DNA from: an uncultured Desulfomonile sp.
GTDB taxonomy: Bacteria; Desulfobacterota; Desulfomonilia; Desulfomonilales; Desulfomonilaceae
Direction of reading: 5' to 3'
NCBI GenBank assembly: GCA_903952205.1
Contig: CAJBEZ010000105.1
Coordinates: 124,001-188,000, forward strand
DNA length: 64,000 nt
Below are positions 34,471-42,709 of this stretch, one piece after another. Numbering within the stretch: the first letter of the stretch is position 1; the number at the start of each line of letters is the position of its first letter. The position numbers and the translations under genes were made by a program. A model generated the notes under the pieces. It worked only from the letters and a program-made list of their open reading frames with translations. It searched no databases and was not told the origin of the DNA.

Positions 34471-34727
34471 GGATATCCAGAACCGATTCATTCAAAGACG
34501 ATTTCAGTCAATTACCCGTTCCGATTCAAAAACTTTTCGAAAAAAAACTCAAACTTTTTATGAACAATATAAAACACCTGTCTCTCAGGGTTAAGAAGTT
34601 ACACGGATTCGAAAACCGATGGGAGGCCAGCATAAATATGTTCTACCGTTTCACCTTTGAAATCCATACGGATTACTATCTTTTTAGACGAATCGGCCCA
34701 CACGATATTACTCTCAAGAGGCCCTAA
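34467..34727 (+). CDS. RelE/ParE superfamily toxin
   Basis: An 86-residue basic protein that overlaps the antitoxin gene by four bases. The pattern FKDDFSQLPVPIQKLFEKKL, KKLHGFENRWEASINMFYRFTFEI and the C-terminal RRIGPHDITL fits the RelE/ParE fold, whose members cut mRNA at the ribosome or poison gyrase. Arg/His/Lys residues late in the sequence could be catalytic, but I cannot tell the mRNase from the gyrase type. Translational coupling with the antitoxin is expected. Confidence 0.78.
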   Translation: MRISRTDSFKDDFSQLPVPIQKLFEKKLKLFMNNIKHLSLRVKKLHGFENRWEASINMFYRFTFEIHTDYYLFRRIGPHDITLKRP

Positions 34728-34957
34728 CGCTCTGAGAAAGTAGTTTACAATCTATGGCAGCCTGAACAGGAAATTCTCTCGTCGCCCCCATAAGCTGACT
34801 TCCGTAAAAATAACTATATATTAATCGCTTATCTATGGGCCGAAGCTTTTTGTGTAATAAATTGCTCTATATTGAGCTGCGTTCTTTCATAATGATGGAT
34901 GTTGGAAAAGAGATATATTAAAGTGTAAGCAAATATCCTCGTTCCAGGAGGAAGCCG

Positions 34958-37900
34958 ATGACGCAGCGGGATGATTCCCCAAACAAACCCTCCCAGGCAA
35001 TGACACTAACAGATCGGGGCACTGATTCTATGTTCCTTGACTCTGCATCTCTAGGTGGGCTTTCGAAAGACGAACTCCTGAATCTCGTTCGAGACATGTC
35101 TGTCAATCAGACCAAACTTGAAAACCAGAATAAAGAACTGCTTGAAGCGAAACTGGAATTTGAGAAATCCTACGATTCCTATTCCGAATTATATGACTTC
35201 GCTCCTGTCGGTTATTTCACTTTGGACAGGGATGGATTGATTCTGCAGGTGAATTTAACCGGAGCGGCCCTACTGGGCGTCGAACGGCGTCAATTGATCA
35301 AGGAGCCGTTTTCAGACTTCATAGCGGAAGAGGACCGGGACACATTTCACACCCATTTTGCGGCCGCCTTTAAAACCCAAACGAAGAGCATGTGCGAACT
35401 CAAACTTAGAAAGCACGACGGGGTTCAGTTTTATGCCGGCCTAGAAAGTAAAATAACTGGAGATTCTGATGACCAGACAGGTGTGTGCAGAACAATCCTG
35501 TCCGATATCACTAAACTCAAGCGATTTGAAGGTCTGGTCCGCAAGAGCAGAGAGACTTTTGCTGCTTTGCTCGACGCTATTTCAGAAGCGGCCTTTCTGT
35601 TAAGCCCGGAAGGTGTGGTCCTTGCAGCGAACCAGACTACTGTAGACCGTTTGAATAAAACATTCCAGGACGTCATCGGAAAATCGATTTTTGATTTGTT
35701 GGATTACGATCTGGCTAAGTCTCGGCAGATATACATAGATCAAGTTGTCGGAACAGGCTGCCCTGTCCAGTTCGAGGACGAACGCGCTGGAAGGAGTATT
35801 CACCACAGCCTGTATCCCAGTTTTGACAGGAGAGGCAAGGTAGCCGCCGTAGCGGGCTATAGTATTGACGTTACCAATCAAAGGCAGACTCAGAAAGAAT
35901 TGGAAAAATATCGGGACCATCTTGAAGAGTTGGTCCAGGACCGCACGGAAGAGCTAAACAAAATCAATGAACAGCTAGTCCAGGAGGTTGCGGAACGTGA
36001 ACAGGCTCAACGTGATGTTCAAATGTCCGTGTCTCTGCTGCGAGCTGTTTTTGACGCTATTTCCGACGGACTATTGGTAGGAAACCTTGTGCATGGAGTC
36101 GAATCTCTCAACCGACGATTCAAAGAAATTTGGGGTCTGACTAACGAATTCGTCAAGAGTGCGGACTCGGCTCAGATGCTGGAATTCAGCGCTAACCAGA
36201 CGAAAGATCCAGTCGGGTTTGTGAAAAGAATCGAAGAGATTTATTCCCCATCCGTGACCGAGAGTTTTGATGAAATTGAATTGACGGATGGAAGGATACT
36301 CGAACGTCGTTCCAAGCTTTACCTGATCGGAGAAAAAACCTATGGACGTGTTTGGAGTTATAAGGATGTCACTGAACGAATACTTGTCCAGAGGGAACTT
36401 CTCGTCGCTCGAGATCAGGCGCAGGCAGCCGACCAAGCCAAAAGCGCTTTTCTTGCGATGATGTCCCATGAAATTCGCACCCCGATAAATGCTGTTATGG
36501 GCCTAAGCTACCTATGTTTTCAAACTCAGGTCACACCTAAGCAGAAGGATTACCTGGAGAAAATACACCGTTCGTCGGAGGCGTTGCTAAGAATAATCAA
36601 CGATGTGCTGGACTTTTCAAAGATTGAGGCCGGCCGGCTCGAGATTGAACTGGTCGATTTCGATTTGGAAAATGTGGTCAGGAATGTCTTCGTAATGGTA
36701 TCGTTCAAAGCCGAACAAAAAAGTCTGGAGCTTCTCGTTTGTATAGACCAAAGGATTTCGGGAGGGTTGATCGGAGACCCGTTAAGGCTGGAGCAGGTGA
36801 TAAAGAATCTGGCCGACAATGCGGTGAAATTCACTGAAAGGGGAAAGGTGATCATTTCAGTGGAATTGCTTGATGACCAGCCTGATCAGGTCAAGTTGAG
36901 ATTTAGCGTGAGCGACACAGGGATAGGACTCTCTGAAGAACAGATATCGAATCTGTTTCAGGCGTTTGTGCAGGCGGATAGTTCGACAACACGAAAATAT
37001 GGAGGATCTGGTCTTGGTCTGAGCATCTGTAAACGACTGGTAAAAATGATGGGGGGAGAAATCTCCGTGGTCAGCCGACCAGACGAGGGGACCACATTCT
37101 CTTTTGTTTTGGACCTTGGGCGAAGAGCGGGCGCGTTTCCTGAGCAGGGATTACCTCCCGGGGATATTGCAGGCGCACAGGTTTTTAGTGAGGATGTCGC
37201 CTGTTCGGTTGGGGCTTCAGTAGTTTCGGCCAGGGAAAAGGAACTGGAGGTCGCTCAAAAAGTAGCGGGGGCTAAAATCCTGTTGATAGAAGATAATGAA
37301 ATCAACCAGCAGATAGCCATGGAGTTGCTTGCCAGGGCCGGACTGATAGTAACGGTCGTAAATGACGGACAGGAGGGCGTTGACGCTGTACACTCCGGAC
37401 AATTTGACGCAGTGCTTACGGATATCCAGATGCCGGTGATGGATGGCTACAAGGCCGCATCGATGATACGACAAAACCCAAGGTTTGCTAATCTGCCTAT
37501 CATTGCTATGACTGCTCACGCAATGGCCGGCGAACGCGAGAAATGTATTTCCGCTGGAATGAATGATTATGTTTCCAAACCCATAGACCCGTATCTGCTG
37601 TATTGTGTCCTCCTGAAGTGGATAGCCCCCGGATATTTTGTGCCCGGCGTTCAAGCGCCCAGTCCGACTGTTACAAGGGAACCGGTTCCGGACATTGATT
37701 GTTTTCCTGATTTGCCGGGTATTAATGTAGCGTCTGGAATAACCAGAGTTGGCGGAGATCATCAATTTTACAGGCGCATGTTGCGGAAATTCAGGCAAAG
37801 TCACGTTGACGACTCGAATCTCATCGCTCGGGCGCTGGAGAACGGCGATGTCGAAACATCCGAAAGGTTGGCGCACACGCTAAAGGGAGTTTCTGGCGGC

Positions 37901-38332
37901 CTTGGAGCGGATGCGCTCCGACTAGCCTCTCAAGAGCTGGAATTGATGATAAAGGATGGGAAGACTTCAAGACTTGTCCAGTGTCTTGATGATGTACGTT
38001 CCGAGCTTGAATTGGTAATTTCTTCGATATCGCTCCTGGATCAATCCGACGAAAGCTCCACAAAGCCCAGGATTGAAGAACATGAAGCAGGGGACGGAAT
38101 AGTCGATCAGGAAGTCTTAATTCTTTTTGATAAACTTAAAACGCTAATGGCCGACAATGACACAGCCTCTCTGGATATGGTCGCTGATATCGGGAACCGG
38201 CTTGCGGGTTCAATGTTCCAGGCAAACATGGAACGCCTCCGGGAAGCCCTTGAACATTACGATTTTGATAAAGGGATTGAAATACTGGATGAAATCATTG
38301 GTGAGTTAAATCTCTCCGAAAGTGAGGATTAA
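34958..38332 (+). CDS. Hybrid sensor histidine kinase (PAS3-HisKA-HATPase-REC-HPt)
   Basis: A 1124-residue BarA/RpfC-like hybrid kinase without membrane segments. In order: coiled coil, PAS (about 75-190), PAS (about 200-315), coiled coil, a PAS-like domain (about 365-475), the phosphoacceptor helix [18 protein letters not shown] with His504, HATPase with NLADNAVKF, DTGIGL and GGSGLGLS, a receiver with Asp822 (LTDIQMPVMDG) and an HPt domain with His973 (LAHTLKGVSGG). The path His504 to Asp822 to His973 would feed an external response regulator. The next gene, an HD-GYP regulator, starts two bases after the stop, so this is its likely partner. AGGAGG lies eight bases before the ATG. Confidence 0.95.
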   Translation: MTQRDDSPNKPSQAMTLTDRGTDSMFLDSASLGGLSKDELLNLVRDMSVNQTKLENQNKELLEAKLEFEKSYDSYSELYDFAPVGYFTLDRDGLILQVNLTGAALLGVERRQLIKEPFSDFIAEEDRDTFHTHFAAAFKTQTKSMCELKLRKHDGVQFYAGLESKITGDSDDQTGVCRTILSDITKLKRFEGLVRKSRETFAALLDAISEAAFLLSPEGVVLAANQTTVDRLNKTFQDVIGKSIFDLLDYDLAKSRQIYIDQVVGTGCPVQFEDERAGRSIHHSLYPSFDRRGKVAAVAGYSIDVTNQRQTQKELEKYRDHLEELVQDRTEELNKINEQLVQEVAEREQAQRDVQMSVSLLRAVFDAISDGLLVGNLVHGVESLNRRFKEIWGLTNEFVKSADSAQMLEFSANQTKDPVGFVKRIEEIYSPSVTESFDEIELTDGRILERRSKLYLIGEKTYGRVWSYKDVTERILVQRELLVARDQAQAADQAKSAFLAMMSHEIRTPINAVMGLSYLCFQTQVTPKQKDYLEKIHRSSEALLRIINDVLDFSKIEAGRLEIELVDFDLENVVRNVFVMVSFKAEQKSLELLVCIDQRISGGLIGDPLRLEQVIKNLADNAVKFTERGKVIISVELLDDQPDQVKLRFSVSDTGIGLSEEQISNLFQAFVQADSSTTRKYGGSGLGLSICKRLVKMMGGEISVVSRPDEGTTFSFVLDLGRRAGAFPEQGLPPGDIAGAQVFSEDVACSVGASVVSAREKELEVAQKVAGAKILLIEDNEINQQIAMELLARAGLIVTVVNDGQEGVDAVHSGQFDAVLTDIQMPVMDGYKAASMIRQNPRFANLPIIAMTAHAMAGEREKCISAGMNDYVSKPIDPYLLYCVLLKWIAPGYFVPGVQAPSPTVTREPVPDIDCFPDLPGINVASGITRVGGDHQFYRRMLRKFRQSHVDDSNLIARALENGDVETSERLAHTLKGVSGGLGADALRLASQELELMIKDGKTSRLVQCLDDVRSELELVISSISLLDQSDESSTKPRIEEHEAGDGIVDQEVLILFDKLKTLMADNDTASLDMVADIGNRLAGSMFQANMERLREALEHYDFDKGIEILDEIIGELNLSESED

Positions 38333-38334
38333 TT

Positions 38335-39429
38335 ATGGAGGCTCCGCTACAGAAGAAGACCATTCTGGTTGTTGATGACCTCCCTGAAAATATTGATCTG
38401 TTACATAAGATCCTGTCCCCGACTTATCGATTGAAAGCGGCTCTAAACGGAGAAAAGGCGCTAGTCTTGGCCACGTCTCAAGACACGCCTGATTTGATCC
38501 TGTTAGACGTAAAGATGCCGGGAATGGATGGATACGAGGTTTGCCGTCGATTGAAGGCCAGTGCGGTGACTTCGAAAATACCGGTTATTTTTGTGACGGC
38601 GATGACTGATAGGGAGAACGAGGCAATGGGATTTGATGTCGGCGCTGTCGATTATATCACGAAACCTGTCAGCCCACCGATAGTAATTGCGAGAGTCGCA
38701 ACTCACCTTGCGCTCTATGACCAGAACCGGGTCCTCGAAGAGAAAGTTAGGGAGCGAACCGACGAGGTTGCGCATGTGCGGGATGTTACAATTCATGGCA
38801 TGGCCGTGTTGGCAGAGACAAGGGACAATGAGACGGGCAACCACATCATGCGCACCAAGAACTACGTGCATGTCCTGGCCAAGAGGCTGATGACTCACCC
38901 ACGATTTCGCGACCAACTGGACAAAAGCACCGTTGAACTTCTTTTCAAGTCAGCTCCATTGCACGACGTAGGTAAAGTGGGGATTGTGGACGACATACTG
39001 CTTAAGCCTGGTAAGCTCACGCTGGAAGAATTCGAAGAGATGAAAAATCACACGATATACGGTCGGGATGCGATAACAAGAGCTGAAGAGGCTTTGGGTA
39101 ATGATAAAGGTGTTTCTTTTCTGCGCATCGCCCGTGAGATAACCATTTCACATCATGAGAAATGGGATGGAACAGGTTATCCGCTCCGTCTCTCGGGAGA
39201 AGATATTCCTGTCTCCGGCAGGATTATGGCGGTGGCCGATGTTTATGACGCTCTGATCAGCAAACGGGTCTACAAGCCGGCCATGGCTCACGAGGAAGCG
39301 GTCCGGATTATTGTAGAAGGAGATGGTCGAACGACCCCGGAACATTTCGATCCTGACGTGTTGAGCGCTTTCATGGATCTGAATGAGAAGTTCCGGGAGA
39401 TAGCGGCAAAATTTACAGACCGAACTTGA
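38335..39429 (+). CDS. Response regulator with HD-GYP cyclic-di-GMP phosphodiesterase domain (RpfG-like)
   Basis: A 364-residue protein with an N-terminal receiver (LVVDD at 11-15, phosphoacceptor Asp58 in LLDVKMPGMDG, Lys110 in YITKP) and a C-terminal HD-GYP domain (His210-Asp211 in SAPLHDVGKVGI, and HHEKWDGTGYP with GYP at 281-283). HD-GYP enzymes degrade cyclic di-GMP to GMP. A short coiled coil links the domains. It is translationally linked to the preceding hybrid kinase, so phosphorylation probably switches c-di-GMP turnover, as in the Xanthomonas RpfC/RpfG pair. Confidence 0.95.
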   Translation: MEAPLQKKTILVVDDLPENIDLLHKILSPTYRLKAALNGEKALVLATSQDTPDLILLDVKMPGMDGYEVCRRLKASAVTSKIPVIFVTAMTDRENEAMGFDVGAVDYITKPVSPPIVIARVATHLALYDQNRVLEEKVRERTDEVAHVRDVTIHGMAVLAETRDNETGNHIMRTKNYVHVLAKRLMTHPRFRDQLDKSTVELLFKSAPLHDVGKVGIVDDILLKPGKLTLEEFEEMKNHTIYGRDAITRAEEALGNDKGVSFLRIAREITISHHEKWDGTGYPLRLSGEDIPVSGRIMAVADVYDALISKRVYKPAMAHEEAVRIIVEGDGRTTPEHFDPDVLSAFMDLNEKFREIAAKFTDRT

Positions 39430-39544
39430 TAGTTCAGACTATGACAGATTGGATAAGGCGGTCTGGAAGAAAAAGGGTAATACCCCTTAAAGAGGGTAAT
39501 AGGACCTGGCAGCCGTAGGAGGCGCTATCATGTCATTTCGAACG

Positions 39545-39657
39545 TAGGGTGGACAGTGTCCACCATCTTATCTTTCCCATATCAACTCCCCAATATCTTG
39601 AAAGTCCCCGAACAAAAATCTGATTCGATGCTTGGGTTTGGTGGACACGGTCCCTAC
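39545..39657. repeat. Imperfect inverted repeat, MITE- or REP-like
   Basis: The left arm begins GTAGGG and contains the palindrome GGTGGACA-G-TGTCCACC (39548-39564). The right arm GGTGGACACGGTCCCTAC (39640-39657) is the reverse complement of a GTAGGG...GTGTCCACC string. The arms enclose about 75 bases without a gene. Confidence 0.55.
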
Positions 39658-39755
39658 AAGATTCCAACAAAATGCGCTCTCTTACAAGGGTGCAGCCTGG
39701 GTGCCATCTTTTTTTGATTTTGTTTTAAAATCGGCTCGATCGATCCTATCGGCAC

Positions 39756-39908
39756 AAATGGGTGATTTTCACCCATTTATGTGCGTATTCGCACACATTG
39801 AAATGCAGTTAAATTAGTAGGTTACGATGTGTTTATCGCATTACGAGCGATATCGCTCGAAATAACGGATTTTCTCGCTCATCTGTCGCACATAGTCGGT
39901 ATGTGCGA
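39756..39908. repeat. Cluster of four perfect short palindromes
   Basis: Four inverted repeats lie within 153 bases: AAATGGGTG/CACCCATTT (39756-39778, five-base loop), TGTGCG/CGCACA (39780-39795), CGAGCGATATCGCTCG (39844-39859, no loop), and TCGCACAT/ATGTGCGA (39886-39908, seven-base loop). The second and fourth share the TGTGCG core. Confidence 0.7.
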
Positions 39909-40103
39909 TGCAACATATGCCATTGATATTACATTAAATGTTTTGTATCATTTCGGCTATGAAGATCTTGGCGCCATTTATGCTAAATCTAACGCAGGGG
40001 AGAAATGGATAGGTTTGTCCATTAGCCCAACATTCTGAACTGAACAGATTTTTCCCGTCGCAATCAGGACGGCATCGCATAATCACTCAGATGGCGGTAT
40101 ACC

Positions 40104-41090
40104 ATGCGCTTATGGAATTCGCGTCGTCCCAAGGTTTGTCGGCGAAGGATCATTTTTGAGCAGCTCGAAGAACGAATAGTTCTTGACGCTGCAGTGACTC
40201 CTCAGCCGACCAATGTAATCCTCGATCATCCCGAAACACTGAACACCCAACAGGCTGATCATCCTAACGACCAGGCTCAGGTTGCCACTCAGCCAGCGGT
40301 AGCTCCAACATCTCCGGCCCCTGCGCCGGCAGGTGAAGTTTTTCATCACGAATTCAATGTGGTGCTTGTGTCCGACGCCCTGGACAAGATACCGGAGATC
40401 AGCCAGGCGGCGATGGACGCGGCCAAAGTAATTACATACGACGCTGAGCGAGACAACCTGGTAACCATAATCGGTGAAATCCAGGAAGTCAGCAAATCTT
40501 CCGGCCAGAAGATCGATAACCTCATTGTCATAGGGCACGGCGCTGAAAACGCTTTAAGGATAGGAACCGACAGGATCGATTTCTCCAACGTCGGGCAGTT
40601 CAGCTCAGATTTAACTTCACTCGGACAGGCTTTGAGCGACCAGGCCCAGATCGAGATTTTCTCATGTTCTCTGGCTAAAGACGCGTCCGGCAAGGCCTTC
40701 GTCGATTCCTTCGCGAAACTGACCGGCGCAGATGTTTTTGCCAGTGATGACAACACAGGAGGAGCCAAAGGTGACTGGACCCTGGAATATGGCTCCGATT
40801 CAGGGGTTGCTATCAAGTCTCTGTTCGACGCCCAATATCTTACAAATATACATACCGATTTGACTTATGCCCCGGAGCTTACAATCAGCGGGAATGCTCA
40901 CGGACTTGAAAACTCGGCGGTTAATTTAAGTTATTTGATATCGGTCAATGATCAAGACGCTAACGAGACAATCACTGTGACACTCAGTGCTCTTAATGGG
41001 TTTGAGACTCTAAATGCTCTAGCCCAACCAGGCGCCGAGGTCACCAATAATGATACTTCCGAGCCTTTTGCAAAACTCTTTCAGGAATAA
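40104..41090 (+). pseudogene. DUF4347 adhesin-type protein, truncated by an insertion sequence
   Basis: A 328-residue reading with the start of a large surface protein. Residues about 15-35 hold the LEPR-like export signature FEQLEERIVLDAAV, residues 75-255 a DUF4347 domain (VVLVSDALDKIPEI, NLIVIGHGAENALRIG, IEIFSCSLAKDASGKAFVDSFAKLTGADVFASDD), and residues about 262-315 the beginning of a cadherin-like repeat (NSAVNLSYLISVNDQD). Relatives are usually thousands of residues long with many repeats. Here the gene reads into the IS end at 41061 and stops ten codons later (last native residues DTS, then IS-encoded EPFAKLFQE). No continuing repeat sequence appears right of the IS, so the rest seems deleted. 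Confidence 0.85.
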
Positions 41091-41237
41091 GTGTTTGCCG
41101 CTCCGACCTGGCCTTCAGTTGAAATTTCAGCGGTCAGAGTGATCCCTTAATAGGATTTTTTCCATTAAATTGATGTTTCTTTTGTTTTTGAGCGCACCTA
41201 TCCTGTTTATTGCTTTTCTGTTAGGATTTGTAATTGA

Positions 41238-42056
41238 TCATGTCACTAATTTGATCAACTGGTCGGCAAAAATCGCTATCACTCCAAACATTAGATGAGC
41301 CTTTACTTTCACCGCTCCGCGAACCATGACATTATTTGCTCCGAACTCTTCCTTTAATCGACTATAAAAGCGCTCCACCACTGTCCTTTCTTTATACCTG
41401 ACAGTCTCATGGGGAGCCATGGGAATGATGTCTTTCCCCCTGGAGTTCTTGTCTATTATCGGCACATGACCAAGACTCCGGCTCATCTGATATATTGCTC
41501 CCGCGTCATAGCCGGCATCCATAAGGTCATAAAAATACGTCACTCTGGAGCTGCTCGTCTTCATGAGGGGGATGGCCACCTGACTGTCATGTAATGACGC
41601 TGAAGTAATAGCGACACTCACCGGCAGACCGTAATCATTGACATCCGCATGAAACTTGTAGCCAATCCAACTTACCTTGTACCCCTTGGAATTTCTCTTG
41701 GTTCCAACATCGCAGCCAACCGGCAATTCCTTGAACGCCTGTTCCGCTGATTGACCAAGCTGACGTGCCAGCCGTTTGACTTCAATGGGATCTGAATGTT
41801 CACCTTTTGGTCTGCGACCCCTCATTTTCGGGCAACGTTTTTGCTTTGGAGGTTTTTTTACCGGTTTCTCTCTGCCTTCTATGGCTGTAGAGTCTCTGGA
41901 TATGTGCCCCACCAGTTGCGTTTTCAAAGATCTCTCAACCAAAGACTCGTGGACTTTGTCACCAAGATCACTGTCAGCAAACTCGGCAAAAGCCCTCGAG
42001 AAAGTCGACTCAGACGGAATGTCTGAAGGTTTCCCAAAACCACAGATCCTGCGCAA
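41238..42056 (-). pseudogene. Transposase, C-terminal catalytic part (frame B)
   Basis: A 272-residue frame that starts in the middle of the conserved LRRICGFGKPSDIPSESTFS region and carries the catalytic core: Asp in SRDSTAIEGREKP, Asp in YDLMDAGYDAGAI and Glu in RTVVERFYSRLKEEFG, a DDE triad of the IS4/IS5-like superfamily. It is offset by one base from the N-terminal frame; the joint lies at the palindrome CGCAAGCTTGCG near 42055-42066. Either a single-base mutation inactivated the element or the full protein needs a -1 frameshift; no A-rich slippery heptamer is visible. Confidence 0.78.
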
Positions 42057-42382
42057 GCTTGCGTAGTCTCAAGGGCCTCAATCAGAGCCCGTGGGGTGGC
42101 ATACCCATAAACAGACTTCGTAACGAACGATCTGGCAATCGATTCACGCTCGCAAAGGTTTCTTCCAAGCCACTGTGTATCGCTACTTTTCGGAACACAA
42201 CGCTCAACCTCCACCAACTCCAGTATTGACACAAGCTGCTTCTCTTTTTCGGTTAAAGCAATATCCCGGCATTGCTGCAATTTAGGAAATAAACTCCGTT
42301 GCAGCGTTCCCATCAGCCATGATATTGTCTTTCTAAGCTTCACTGGTATCTCCTGTGACAAAGAGTCTTTTTCCAAAAACAC
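41924..42382 (-). pseudogene. Transposase, N-terminal part (frame A)
   Basis: A 152-residue frame starting with GTG at 42382. The part homologous to a transposase N-terminus (DUF772 helix bundle) ends in TKSVYGYATPRALIEALETTQ at about 42065; the remaining residues are out-of-frame translation. The real protein continues in the frame of the next entry, one base back. With the C-terminal part the complete transposase would have about 375 residues, a normal length for this type. Confidence 0.75.
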
Positions 42383-42709
42383 TATACCACGGGTCTGCCA
42401 GTGAAGCTCATTTATTTCAAACCCTTAACCTCCTAAAAAATACTTTTGCAAGAGGCTCATTAGTTACAAAATTTTAACAGCAGTTTGTCTCTGGTCGGCC
42501 CCTTTTGGCTCAACCTGTTAACGATTGGTTGCACTAGAAGAAATTGGCCGCCTGGCGCTGTCGGTTGAATTATCTTGACACTTTGTTCAGCGGAGGCCTA
42601 TTTAGAATACAAATGACCGATCTCAATTGGGACTCCAAATAAATAAATTCATGACTTGACTTCAGAACGCAGAGAGAGGGGTCGAGGTTAAAGCGGACCA
42701 GTTCACTGG

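Larger units (their letters stand above)
39430..40103. other. Palindrome-rich intergenic region upstream of a truncated adhesin gene
   Basis: This 674-base region carries no convincing gene. It contains a possible MITE-like inverted repeat (39545-39657) and a cluster of four palindromes (39756-39908), described separately. The right half is AT-richer than its neighbours, consistent with foreign origin. Confidence 0.5.
41061..42458 (-). mobile_element. Insertion sequence with DDE transposase (DUF772-type)
   Basis: The element is 1398 bases long. Its ends are imperfect inverted repeats: left GAGCCTTTTGCAAAACTC from 41061 and, read inward from 42458, GAGCCTCTTGCAAAAGTA. It contains one transposase on the minus strand split into two frames. 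I see no clear target duplication. It interrupts the DUF4347 gene. Confidence 0.85.

Noticed and set aside
39480-39510. GGGTAATACCCC as a terminator after the HD-GYP gene
   Set aside because: The stem is bulged and short and no T-run follows.
39829-40038. 69-residue plus-strand open frame over the palindrome cluster
   Set aside because: It reads through the perfect palindromes, has no ribosome binding site, and its sequence shows no domain.
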